Assembly (NCBI RefSeq): GCF_021533195.1
Contig: NZ_JAJNKB010000006.1
Span: 62,001 to 126,000 of the forward strand
DNA length: 64,000 bases
Direction of reading: 5' to 3'
Source of the DNA: Portibacter marinus
Lineage (GTDB): Bacteria; Bacteroidota; Bacteroidia; Chitinophagales; Saprospiraceae
Positions 42,754-51,326 of this stretch are shown piece after piece; the stretch's first letter is position 1; each line of letters begins with the position of its first letter. The translations under genes and the position numbers were made by a program. The notes beneath the pieces are model-generated. The model was not told the origin of the DNA. It made no database searches and worked only from the letters and a program-made list of their open reading frames with translations.

Positions 42754-43092
42754 CTAAATCATATTTTTCAAGTCTCTTTTCGAAATGCCTAGTTGCTCAC
42801 AAGTGTATCTCACAAATTTCTTTTTGGACCCAAAGTAGTCCTTGTATAAGTGTTCGAAAAGGGCAGCCCTATAAGCTTTTTTCTTAGCAATTGCATAGTA
42901 TTTATGTGAGCGTCCGTATGATCTGTGACCGATATAGCCCTCACTTTTCAGCTTCCGTACTATGGATGACACAGTATTGTAGTGTGGTTTGGGGTCGGGA
43001 AACTCATCTAAAATGTCCTGAACAAATGCTTTTTTTAGTTTCCATAGAATATACATGACCTTTTCTTCTTTCGGATTAAATCTTCGAATCAT
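42754..43092 (-). CDS. BlaI/MecI/CopY-family transcriptional repressor (orphan)
   Basis: 112 aa. Winged-helix pattern: FNPKEEKVMYILWKLKKAFVQDI, then PKPHYNTVSSIVRKLKSEGYI (recognition helix), YYAIAKKKAYR, and a C-terminal dimerisation helix. This is the BlaI/MecI family, normally paired with a BlaR1-type membrane protease. No such partner is next to it, and no beta-lactamase or copper gene is near. A 6-3-6 palindrome lies just upstream of the start and may be an autoregulatory operator. Confidence 0.9.
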   Translation of the reverse strand: MIRRFNPKEEKVMYILWKLKKAFVQDILDEFPDPKPHYNTVSSIVRKLKSEGYIGHRSYGRSHKYYAIAKKKAYRAALFEHLYKDYFGSKKKFVRYTCEQLGISKRDLKNMI

Positions 43093-43094
43093 TC

Positions 43095-43109
43095 AACTAA
43101 GTTTTAGTT
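43095..43109. promoter_or_regulatory. Possible operator of the BlaI-type gene
   Basis: AACTAA-GTT-TTAGTT, a perfect 6-bp inverted repeat with a 3-bp spacer, begins 3 bp upstream of the start codon. Location and symmetry fit a repressor site, but the half-site differs from the TACA/TGTA of characterised BlaI operators. Confidence 0.4.
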
Positions 43110-43194
43110 AAATATAGAAAATGCCCTGACATTTATCCTATTGTTCAACACTAATTCACCAGGTCATTAGCCAACGAAGAAAATATCACTATTG

Positions 43195-43227
43195 TTTGAA
43201 TCAAGAATGAAAAATCCATTATATTTG
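43195..43227 (+). promoter_or_regulatory. Promoter of the CAT-anticodon tRNA
   Basis: TTTG (43195-43198), 21 bp, TATATTTG (43220-43227) then CAG. It exactly matches the Bacteroidota consensus. It leaves a leader of about 130 nt before the tRNA, longer than for tRNA-Val. Confidence 0.85.
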
Positions 43228-43363
43228 CAGCCGCTAAATCAGAAGTGATTGGCTTCTTACAATTAGCACCAAGAAACTTTTTCCTTGAAATTTAGCAAAG
43301 GGTCGCCGATGAAAAGACGACTATTTGTTTTCACGAGGATGAAGACAAGTGACATAAAAAAAT

Positions 43364-43437
43364 GGCGTGGTAGCTCAGCTGGTTAGAGCGCAGGATTCAT
43401 AATCCTGAGGTCGGGAGTTCAAGTCTCCCCCACGCTA
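43364..43437 (+). tRNA. tRNA with CAT anticodon (Met, or Ile after lysidine modification)
   Basis: Cloverleaf: acceptor GGCGTGG with CCACGCT (position 1-72 is G-U), D-stem GCTC/GAGC, anticodon stem AGGAT/ATCCT with loop TCATA (anticodon CAT), T-stem GGGAG/CTCCC, discriminator A; CCA is not fully encoded. It lacks the C1-A72 mismatch of an initiator, so it is an elongator Met or a tRNA-Ile2. Elongator Met is preferred. Confidence 0.93.
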
Positions 43438-43448
43438 CAACAAACTTT

Positions 43449-43488
43449 AACGGACTTTCAGAATAAACTGGTAGTCCGTTTCTTTTTT
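43449..43488 (+). terminator. Terminator of the CAT-anticodon tRNA
   Basis: A perfect 8-bp stem (43449-43456 with 43473-43480) followed by TCTTTTTT, 12 bp after the tRNA. Confidence 0.85.
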
Positions 43489-43897
43489 CCGCAGCTTTCC
43501 AAAACCCGGACATCCTTTCCCGGCCCTGTTCAATTTATAGTTCAGGTTCCCTGGAGCTTCAGTTTTATGATTGCATCTCTTACAATACTGAATTTTATAG
43601 CTGTCCACTGATTGAGGAGGACCACCAGAAATATTTAGAATAAATTTCCCAAAAGCTATTTCGTAAAAGATTTCTTGGTGTACTACTGACAAAGAATCCG
43701 CATCCCTTTTTTATTTTATTGAAATACACCAGAGAAAACTCAATTGAATACTAAGTCATTGGACCATACCATATAACCACAACTGTGGGCGACCCTTACA
43801 GAAGACTATCCTACAAATTGCGCCAAGTTTTTTAGACCATTAAAGACAGATCACACTAAAAGGACCAGTGAAATCATGAAGTAGATCCTTTTGCAAG
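43489..43897. other. Stretch without a convincing gene
   Basis: The only sizeable frame (43447-43692, minus) overlaps the tRNA terminator and has no recognisable family; it contains one CxxC and a GxGCPG piece. A 10-bp inverted match (AAGGGTCGCC near 43297 and its complement near 43787) flanks the tRNA. Nothing else is seen. Confidence 0.45.
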
Positions 43898-46867
43898 TCA
43901 ATACCGCGTGTCCTTTACATACGGCAACAAATCCATTTTCTCTACTTCTAAACTGGGGAAACCAAAGTCTTCAACGATGGTTCCCCTTATAATGTAGCAT
44001 CCCTTGCCTTTAAAGGGATATTCTGCCAGGCATGGTGGAAAATGGATAGTGTCAAAAAATTGCCCTTCACAATCAATCCAGGTTCCGAAATTCATCAATC
44101 TACGATTGACTGTGGTGACATTCTTTCTCGTGACGAAATAGCCTAACATATCAACGGTGGATCCAACATATTGGGACATATGCCTGGTCATGATTTCACC
44201 TCGAAAATCCGTCTGCAACAGATCGAAAGGTGATCGTAAAGTAAACCCTAATAGTTCAAGTTCATCAAAAGCCTGCTCAAACGGACCCTCAGTAAGAACG
44301 GGTAGCTCAAAGGTATCCTTCTGTGGCTCGAAAAAGGAGCCCGTTCCAATATGCTTTCTCTGTGGTTGATGCACGGCGTTTTTCTCCCACATCAACTGAT
44401 ACTTGTTAAGTCCTGTAAATCTAAAGGCGCCTATTCTGATTAAGATTTCCAATTGATTTTTGTCTACATCTACTCTATGTACAAAGTTTTGTAGACTACT
44501 AAAGTGACCGTTCCTATTTCGTTCGGATACAATATGCTCTGCAAGATTTTTTTCCAGGTCTGAGATATGTACCAAACCTATATAGATAGTGATTCCATCG
44601 ATGCTGGTCAGGTACTCACTACGATTTATACAGGGCGCCTCGATATCGGCACCTTGCATCCTGGCTTCATGCACATATAATTCTGTAGAATAGAAACCGC
44701 CGAAGTTGTTGATGACAGCCACCATAAATTCAAGTGGATAATAAGTTTTCAGATACAGACTTTGAAAGGATTCCACTGCAAAACTTGCAGAATGTGCTTT
44801 GCAGAAAGAGTAACCACTAAAACTTTCAATCTGACGCCAAACCTCCGCTGTTAATTCTTTTGGATATCCACGATCAGAACAATTCCTAAAGTACTTTTGC
44901 TTTAGCCGCTCAAAGGTCGCCGAATTTTTTTTCTTACCAGTCATGATTTTACGGAGAACATCAGACTCATCAAGGCCCAACCCAGAAAAATGGTGAATGA
45001 TTTTCATGACATCCTCCTGATAAACCATCACGCCGTAGGTTTCACCCAGATGTTTTTCAAACACCGGATGAATGTGTTCATAGGAATCGGGATTATGAAA
45101 TCTGCGAATATATTCACGCATCATACCAGACTTGGCCACTCCAGGCCTGATAATGGAGCTGGCTGCGATCAGATGTACATAGTTATCGCACCTTAATTTG
45201 GTGAGTAAGCCTCGCATGGCCGGCGATTCAATGTAAAAGCAACCAATACATTGTCCGCTGTGCAATTGTTGTCGAACTTTTTGGTCCCGCTTTATTCTTT
45301 CTATCTGGTGAATATCCACTGACACTCCCCTATTTTTGAAGATCAGGTCCACCGCATCCTTAATGTGACCCAGACCTCTTTGACTTAAAATGTCAAACTT
45401 ATGAAAGCCCAGGTCTTCTGCCCCATACATATCGAAGTGGGTAATGGGAAACCCTTTTGGCATGAGTTGCAAGGGCGTGAAATAACTGATAGGCTCTTCG
45501 CTAATAATGATGCCTCCTGCATGTATGGAAAGGTAATTCGGAAAGCCCTCGATCATCTTTCCGTACTTAAAGATATGTTCAGCGAAAGGATGGTGCTTCT
45601 CCTTATCAAGGGGATGGTCCACAATCAAATCGATATCACTTTTGGGCAAGCCTAGCACTTTGCCGAGTTCTCTAACAATTGATTTTCCTTTGTATGTATT
45701 GTAGGTCGCAAGCAGGGCGGTATGTTGTCGTCCATATTTGCGAAAAACATACGCTGTCACATCATCTCTTTCATCCCAGGAAAAATCAATATCAAAATCT
45801 GGCGGTGAACTGCGGTGTGGATTAATAAAGCGTTCAAAATACAGATCCAGCTCCAGAGGATCTACATCTGTAATCATTAAGTTGTAAGCAACAATGGAGT
45901 TGGCGCCACTACCTCTTCCAACATGATGATAGCCTCTGGTTCGGGCATACCTTATGATATCCCACGTGATCAGAAAATAAGAGGAAAAACCCATATTGTC
46001 GATCACCTTTAGTTCTCTCAAGGTGCGGTCCAATGCACCCTCGTGATCACGTCCATATCGTTGAAAACACCCTTCAACCGCCAGTCTGCAAAGCAATGTA
46101 TAATCGCTTTGCTTATCTTTGGTAAAACTTCTTCTATTGTTCAAGTATGTGCTTTCCAATTCAACTTCACAGTCCTCCAAAATCATTTGGGTATTGCGAA
46201 TGATCTGAGGAAAATTTTGAAAACGTTCGAATAGTTCACTGCTACTGAACAGTCTTTCAGATGATTTAGCGCAGTCCGAGACCTTTAGTTTTCCTATGAC
46301 AATATTAAGATCGATACAGCGCAGGATCCGATGTGCTTTGAACTCGTCATCACTCTGAAAGGTCACCGGACTGTACACCACCAATTTTTCTTGATAGGCC
46401 TTTAGATCTGAGGTATATAATCTGTTGACCTCCTCAGGTCTGACACCTATGTATTCATTGGTGGTGAATTGCTGAATAGGCTTGATGAGTTTACGATAGA
46501 TGTAAATTACATTTTTGGAAACAGGTGGCTGTTCCGGTAATCCACCTTTGTTAAAGGAAGCCTGAGTCAGCAATGCGCAAAGCTCCTTAAAGCCTTCACG
46601 GTTCCGGGCAATTCCAACATACCTGAATTTTGCCCCTGCACAGTTGGTATGAACCTCCCCCTGCTCATTACTTCGAAATTCAATCCCCAGGATCGGCTTA
46701 ATGCCCGCTTTCCGACTGGCGCTGACGAATGCAAAAGCAGCCGAGGCAGAGTTAATATCAGTCAACACTAAGGATTTTAGATTCATTTCAGCTGCGGTTT
46801 GAACCAGCTTCTGAGGGCTAAGGGTGCCGTAGCGCAGGGAATAATAGGTGTGGCAATTCAAAAACAT
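43898..46867 (-). CDS. Second, short DNA polymerase III alpha subunit (DnaE2/ImuC-like)
   Basis: 989 aa, shorter than replicative DnaE (about 1150-1200). An N-terminal PHP domain starts NCHTYYSLRYG; the polymerase active site SPPDFDIDFSWDERDD (about residues 350-368) keeps the Asp-x-Asp pair; then GRGSGANSIVAY and SFCKAHSASFAVESF in the palm/fingers, and a C-terminal OB fold. Size and sequence type fit the error-prone DnaE2/ImuC class of translesion polymerases. The usual imuA and imuB partners are not next to it. The C-terminal tau-binding region of DnaE1 seems absent. Confidence 0.85.
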   Translation of the reverse strand: MFLNCHTYYSLRYGTLSPQKLVQTAAEMNLKSLVLTDINSASAAFAFVSASRKAGIKPILGIEFRSNEQGEVHTNCAGAKFRYVGIARNREGFKELCALLTQASFNKGGLPEQPPVSKNVIYIYRKLIKPIQQFTTNEYIGVRPEEVNRLYTSDLKAYQEKLVVYSPVTFQSDDEFKAHRILRCIDLNIVIGKLKVSDCAKSSERLFSSSELFERFQNFPQIIRNTQMILEDCEVELESTYLNNRRSFTKDKQSDYTLLCRLAVEGCFQRYGRDHEGALDRTLRELKVIDNMGFSSYFLITWDIIRYARTRGYHHVGRGSGANSIVAYNLMITDVDPLELDLYFERFINPHRSSPPDFDIDFSWDERDDVTAYVFRKYGRQHTALLATYNTYKGKSIVRELGKVLGLPKSDIDLIVDHPLDKEKHHPFAEHIFKYGKMIEGFPNYLSIHAGGIIISEEPISYFTPLQLMPKGFPITHFDMYGAEDLGFHKFDILSQRGLGHIKDAVDLIFKNRGVSVDIHQIERIKRDQKVRQQLHSGQCIGCFYIESPAMRGLLTKLRCDNYVHLIAASSIIRPGVAKSGMMREYIRRFHNPDSYEHIHPVFEKHLGETYGVMVYQEDVMKIIHHFSGLGLDESDVLRKIMTGKKKNSATFERLKQKYFRNCSDRGYPKELTAEVWRQIESFSGYSFCKAHSASFAVESFQSLYLKTYYPLEFMVAVINNFGGFYSTELYVHEARMQGADIEAPCINRSEYLTSIDGITIYIGLVHISDLEKNLAEHIVSERNRNGHFSSLQNFVHRVDVDKNQLEILIRIGAFRFTGLNKYQLMWEKNAVHQPQRKHIGTGSFFEPQKDTFELPVLTEGPFEQAFDELELLGFTLRSPFDLLQTDFRGEIMTRHMSQYVGSTVDMLGYFVTRKNVTTVNRRLMNFGTWIDCEGQFFDTIHFPPCLAEYPFKGKGCYIIRGTIVEDFGFPSLEVEKMDLLPYVKDTRY

Positions 46868-47057
46868 AAGACGATAAATTCGACATTAAATGACTAAAAT
46901 ATCGACAAATATACAGTTTTGCAAGCAAACATGTTAAAAATGTTGCGCGCCTATACATATTAGATAAATATACATGTGTCAACTTCGTAATTAGAAAAAG
47001 CCGTAGGCCACCTCTACATTACTTTTGAAGTGTATTTGATAAAAAACCTTTGTAAAC

Positions 47058-48197
47058 ATGCTCCGACTACTGACCGTGCTTCTATGGATACCCATTAGCA
47101 CACACGCCAACGTTAACCACATTGAAAACCGAGAAACAAGGTTAGAATTGTCGGAGATTCTATCGGGAATGGATTCAACGGAATCCATTCTCATTTTTAC
47201 TTTTGACTCAGCCCAATTCGTCAACAAAAGAGAAAAAGAAGTTTATGATCTGAATATCAGTCAACTTTACTCTGCCATTGGCCTTCTTCGAAAGGAGTAT
47301 TTAGAGTTTGAAACAGATCCTTACTGGCACAATGCAGATCAGCTTCAGTTGATACTTAGAGATTTATATGACCAGCTCATTTCACCCATCGAAAAATCAT
47401 TGACCTCTCGTTTAATCCTAATACCAGGAGCACTGCATCATCAAATTCCCTGGAATATTTTGCTAGATGACCATGGACAATATTTGATAGAGAATCACCA
47501 AATATCGATTATTGCTGACCGAAAGCTTCATAACCGATCCAAGCTTGAACTTATCGATCCACAAGAGTTGTCATTATATCATTTCGCACCTCAATTCACA
47601 GGTCTAAAAACCCTCAATAGTGAATTTGAAAAAGAAAATTTGAGGCTTCAATTTAATCACTTCCGTAGCAACTATTCTGAGGCAGATATTTTACATATTT
47701 CTTCCCATGGCTTACCGGGAGGGCTATTGATTAATGATGATATGGAAATCCTGCGATCAGAAGAGATCAGAAAGTTTGATCTTAATTCCAGATTGGCCTT
47801 TATCAATACTTGCTATAGCGCGGAGGTGGTTCAAGCTTTTTTGGATGCCGGAGTAAATTCTGCGGTGGCTAATCTATGGCAAGTAGATGACCGAATAGCC
47901 TCATTTATTTCATATGAATTTTATGAAAGTTTACTCACCGGAAGTAGCACCAGCGCAGCGTTGAGACAGGCAATACTGAACTACAGGAATGAAGTTTTAT
48001 TAAAAAATGAAGATCATCCTTTTCATTGGGGTGGTTATCAACATTATGGTGCTGATCAAACGGTAACAACTTCTAGTAAGGTAGATTTTCGAAAACTGAT
48101 GTCCATTTTCCTGTCACTGTGTACAACTTTTTCACTGTTAAGCTTTCACTTTGGCAGGAAAATCAAAGGCAAATTAATAGAATACAATTTAATCTAA
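47058..48197 (+). CDS. Membrane CHAT-domain protease
   Basis: 379 aa. A signal peptide or N-terminal anchor (MLRLLTVLLWIPISTHA) is followed by a CHAT domain (about 95-340) with His217 (ILHISSHG) and Cys252 (FINTCYSAE), the caspase-like dyad, and the later NLWQVDD. A C-terminal membrane helix (MSIFLSLCTTFSLLSF, about 352-368) follows. CHAT proteins normally have many TPR repeats upstream of the domain; here they are missing, leaving a compact form. The protease would face the periplasm. It is divergent from the DnaE2-like gene, with 190 bp between. Substrate unknown. Confidence 0.85.
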   Translation: MLRLLTVLLWIPISTHANVNHIENRETRLELSEILSGMDSTESILIFTFDSAQFVNKREKEVYDLNISQLYSAIGLLRKEYLEFETDPYWHNADQLQLILRDLYDQLISPIEKSLTSRLILIPGALHHQIPWNILLDDHGQYLIENHQISIIADRKLHNRSKLELIDPQELSLYHFAPQFTGLKTLNSEFEKENLRLQFNHFRSNYSEADILHISSHGLPGGLLINDDMEILRSEEIRKFDLNSRLAFINTCYSAEVVQAFLDAGVNSAVANLWQVDDRIASFISYEFYESLLTGSSTSAALRQAILNYRNEVLLKNEDHPFHWGGYQHYGADQTVTTSSKVDFRKLMSIFLSLCTTFSLLSFHFGRKIKGKLIEYNLI

Positions 48198-48204
48198 AGC
48201 GCTA

Positions 48205-49275
48205 TTAAATCGTGAGCCCCTCTTTCATCTTTTCAGTGTTTTCGTAAACTTGCAAAGCCTCTATGATTTCTTCTATACTGCCCTCAATGATCTTGTCCAG
48301 GCTATATAAAGTCAAATTTATCCTATGATCTGTGACTCTGTTTTGAGGATAATTATAAGTTCTGATTTTATCTGACCGGTCTCCTGACCCTACCAGTGAC
48401 TTTCGGGTAGAACTCACTTTGTCGTCAAATTCTGCCTGCTGAACTTCTCGGATTTTTTGATACAGGCGACCCATGGCAATTTCTCTATTCTTGATTTGCG
48501 ACCGGCCATCTGTACTTTCTGCTACAATTCCCGTAGGTAAGTGAGTAAACCTAACTCCGGATTCAGTTTTATTGACATGCTGTCCACCAGCTCCTGAGGC
48601 CCTAAAGGTATCCACCTTCAGATCTGCCTTATTGATGTCAATGTCTTCCATTTCGAAAATTGGCATTATTGCTACGGTAGCTGCAGAAGTATGCACCCTA
48701 CCTTGAGATTCTGTTTTAGGAACTCGTTGCACCCTATGAGCTCCGGATTCAAACTTAAGTTTGCCATATACGTCTTCACCTTTTACTTCAACTGATATTT
48801 TGCTAAACCCACCTGCAGAGCCCTCATTGACATAAAGTGTTTCCGTCTTCCAGCCCATAGTTTCGAAGTACTTCATATACATTCGATGCAGGTCTCCGGC
48901 AAAAATAGAAGCTTCGTCACCACCGGTTCCAGCCCTGATTTCCATGATCGCATTCTTATCGTCATCTGGATCTTTAGGAATGAGTAGTAATTTAATTTCT
49001 TCATCCAACTGCTCCTTACGATCTTTGAGATTTTCCAATTCCATTTTGGCCATTTCTCTCATTTCAGGATCTTTGTCATTTAATAATCCTTCCGCACTTT
49101 CCAGGCCTTCTTTTATTTCCTTGTAACTATGGTAGGCATCATCTATAGGCTTGAGGTCTTTATATTCTTTATTGATTTTCATAAAGCGTTTCTGATCGCT
49201 GATGATTTCAGGATCAGCCATTTGTTCCTCCAGGCCTTTGAAGCGATGGTGAATTGATTCTAATTTATCGAACAT
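48205..49275 (-). CDS. prfA: Peptide chain release factor 1
   Basis: 356 aa, the usual RF1 length. The stop-codon region has RVPKTESQGRVHTSAATVA typical of RF1; the catalytic loop is SGAGGQHVNK (GGQ about residue 230); then STDGRSQIKNREIAM and the RNA-binding QNRVTDHRINLTL. It reads UAA and UAG and triggers peptide release. A TATTTTTG -7 box sits about 30 bp before the start. It is convergent with the CHAT gene (7-bp gap). Confidence 0.95.
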   Translation of the reverse strand: MFDKLESIHHRFKGLEEQMADPEIISDQKRFMKINKEYKDLKPIDDAYHSYKEIKEGLESAEGLLNDKDPEMREMAKMELENLKDRKEQLDEEIKLLLIPKDPDDDKNAIMEIRAGTGGDEASIFAGDLHRMYMKYFETMGWKTETLYVNEGSAGGFSKISVEVKGEDVYGKLKFESGAHRVQRVPKTESQGRVHTSAATVAIMPIFEMEDIDINKADLKVDTFRASGAGGQHVNKTESGVRFTHLPTGIVAESTDGRSQIKNREIAMGRLYQKIREVQQAEFDDKVSSTRKSLVGSGDRSDKIRTYNYPQNRVTDHRINLTLYSLDKIIEGSIEEIIEALQVYENTEKMKEGLTI

Positions 49276-49303
49276 ATTTGTGTATTCTCTATTTTTGCGG
49301 CTG

Positions 49304-49311
49304 CAAAAATA
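49304..49311 (-). promoter_or_regulatory. Possible -7 box (TATTTTTG) of prfA
   Basis: Exact TAnnTTTG match on the minus strand, followed by CAG as at the two tRNA promoters, 29 bp before the ATG. The -33 TTTG is not clear. Confidence 0.45.
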
Positions 49312-49421
49312 AGCAAATAGTTAACAGTGGAGTGAAGATAACTGTTGAATAAGTAAAGTACTATGCCAGAGAACAGCGTAGCTCTTGGTATAAAGTCTAA
49401 AATTCGAAATCGGCTTAAAAA

Positions 49422-49661
49422 CTAATCAATTCGAATTTTGTTCTTAATGGCTTGAATGAAATCAGGGCTTGCTTCAGCGCGCTTGACATTCTGCTTAATA
49501 AATTTCCTAAAATTTTGCTCTTTAGAAAGAACCCGACTATAATTCGGATCATGATTTACTCTATCGAGTAACGCTCTTTCATCTTCAGTATTAAGCGCTT
49601 TGTCCAGATACAAGTCTACTTGCTGTCTGAAGTCCTGAAGATCATTTGTTCTGCTCTGCAT
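49422..49661 (-). CDS. Short RsrA/anti-sigma-like protein without the zinc motif
   Basis: 79 aa. The layout QQVDLYLDKALNTEDERALL, NHDPNYSRVLSKEQNFRKF, and VKRAEASPDFIQAIKNKI follows the ZAS/RsrA type of small anti-sigma factors, but the His-x3-Cys-x2-Cys is absent (NHDPNYSRV). It lies about 107 bp after the ECF sigma gene in the same direction. Binding to that sigma factor is inferred from position and shape. It cannot sense redox through zinc as RsrA does. Confidence 0.65.
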   Translation of the reverse strand: MQSRTNDLQDFRQQVDLYLDKALNTEDERALLDRVNHDPNYSRVLSKEQNFRKFIKQNVKRAEASPDFIQAIKNKIRID

Positions 49662-49768
49662 TGGTATAGATTTAATAACAAATAATAACAGTCTGCTCTA
49701 CTATAAATAGTAGAAATTAAAAAAATTTTGAACCAGGGACTGCAATTTCACAAACAATCCCTAAATAC

Positions 49769-50362
49769 TTATTCCTCCTGGCTTGCGGCTTTGGCTCCAC
49801 GAACATCGCGATAACCTTTGCTTTCAGCGTAACTTTTCAATTTTTCTTTGAGCATATTTCTTGCTCTAAAAAGTCTAGATCTTACCGTTCCAATGGGAAC
49901 GTTAATGATCTTGGAAATCTCTTCGTATGTGAATCCTTCTACATCACACAACAGTATCACGGTTCTGAAGTCTATGGGGAGTCTATTGATTGCAATAGTG
50001 ACTTCATCACCCATCATATTCTGAAAGATTTCTTCTCTCAGGTCCAAATAGCTTGTCGAACCACTGTCATCACTATCGTGATAGCTAACAATATCTTCGA
50101 AATCTACCTTTGTAGGACGCTTACTTTTTTTACGATATTCGTTAATGTAAGCGTTCTTCAGAATCTTAAACAGCCATGCCTTCGCATTAGTTCCCTCGAT
50201 GTACTTATCTATAAATCTATAGGCTTTCATATAGGTTTCCTGCACTAAATCATCGGCATCATTCTCATTGTAGGTAAGGTGAAAGGCGAAGGTTTTCAAG
50301 GAATCGATATGAGGAAGAAGCTCATTCTCGAAAACGTTATTTTTATCTTTTATTTCTGACAA
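49769..50362 (-). CDS. RpoE-like ECF sigma-70 factor
   Basis: 197 aa. Region 2 (about 22-88) has NDADDLVQETYMKAYRF and AKAWLFKILKNAYINEYRKK; region 4 (about 135-185) has RLPIDFRTVILLCDVEGFTYEEIS and the helix-turn-helix VPIGTVRSRLFRARNML. Regions 1 and 3 are absent, as in ECF factors. An acidic linker with Ser/Asp repeats joins the two regions. It belongs to the type paired with short anti-sigma proteins in Bacteroidota, here the gene just downstream. Its regulon is unknown. Confidence 0.93.
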   Translation of the reverse strand: MSEIKDKNNVFENELLPHIDSLKTFAFHLTYNENDADDLVQETYMKAYRFIDKYIEGTNAKAWLFKILKNAYINEYRKKSKRPTKVDFEDIVSYHDSDDSGSTSYLDLREEIFQNMMGDEVTIAINRLPIDFRTVILLCDVEGFTYEEISKIINVPIGTVRSRLFRARNMLKEKLKSYAESKGYRDVRGAKAASQEE

Positions 50363-50611
50363 ATTATTTTTTTCTTTTTAAGGTCAATGTTTTCTGTATG
50401 AATTCTCGAAGACCTAACCTTTATATTTTATAATTGTTCCGATCCAAGGCTTCACAAATTAGGATAAAAAATCGTAGATAGAAATTTATTAGGGATTGAA
50501 AATCGCGTCTACCTCGTGACATTCTCTCTTCCATCAAAGATTCAGCATATGAAAACTTCAAATTTTAAATGGTAGTTGTGAATGATCTTAGTAGAGAAGT
50601 GCTTTTACTTT

Positions 50612-51271
50612 CTATACTATTGATAAAACCTGGTCTTTGATACAAGCGAAGATACGATCACCTTCCTGAATTTTAACTGGTGCCGTTCCTGTAAAATTTC
50701 CGAAAGCTGGAAGAATGCCCTGGTTTTTTCCAAAGTAAAAACACGGAAGCTTGACATACTGCCTGCCGCTACCTCTCATTTTAACTCCAGGATGAATATG
50801 ACCGCATAAATTATAGTAGGATGAATCTTCCTCTGGATGATGTGTTAATTTAAAGGGACCTACTACCTTTTCAGATACACATGAAATCCCTGCCAATACA
50901 TAGTGTTCATCTTTTAAAATATCATGATTACCAGTGACCAATTCAAACTTTATCTTGGGATATTTGGCAAGTAAGAAGGAAAGTCTATCCCATTCCTTAT
51001 TGTAATAACTATGAAACAAATCTCCTAAGAAATAGACCGTTTTAGGTTGATACTTCAAAAATAGATGCTCAAGAATTCGAAAGTTTTTTTCAGCGGCTTG
51101 ATGCGGAATAGGAATATTGTTATTTCGAAAGTGTGTCACCTTTCCAATATGTAAGTCCGCTATAAGAAGGGTTTTTTTCTTCTTCCAATAGATGGCACGT
51201 TCACATAACAATTCAAATTCTTCATTTTGGACGAGCACCAATTGAGAATGTGTGCATAAACTTTGTGGCAT
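50612..51271 (-). CDS. pdeM: PdeM-like metallophosphoesterase (ligase-associated DNA damage response)
   Basis: 219 aa. Calcineurin-type metal sites in order: LIADLHIGK, YFLGDLFHS, VTGNHD, THHPE, CGHIHPG. Length and N-terminus fit PdeM, the nuclease that in many bacteria is encoded beside a Lhr-type helicase, an exonuclease and an ATP-dependent DNA ligase. None of these partners is next to it, so the role in DNA repair is by homology only. An orphan or a simple phosphodiesterase is possible. Confidence 0.82.
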   Translation of the reverse strand: MPQSLCTHSQLVLVQNEEFELLCERAIYWKKKKTLLIADLHIGKVTHFRNNNIPIPHQAAEKNFRILEHLFLKYQPKTVYFLGDLFHSYYNKEWDRLSFLLAKYPKIKFELVTGNHDILKDEHYVLAGISCVSEKVVGPFKLTHHPEEDSSYYNLCGHIHPGVKMRGSGRQYVKLPCFYFGKNQGILPAFGNFTGTAPVKIQEGDRIFACIKDQVLSIV

Positions 51272-51326
51272 TGTGCAAAGGTAATATAGAATTTCATAGT
51301 TTTAAGAAGGTAAAATCAAATTATAT

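Noticed and set aside
43447-43692. 81-aa minus-strand frame after the CAT-anticodon tRNA
   Set aside because: Its 3' end overlaps the tRNA terminator, and it shows no recognisable family, so coding is doubtful.
46868-47057. SOS operator in the dnaE2/CHAT intergenic region
   Set aside because: An AACATGTT palindrome is present, but it does not resemble the one upstream of recA, and no consensus supports it.
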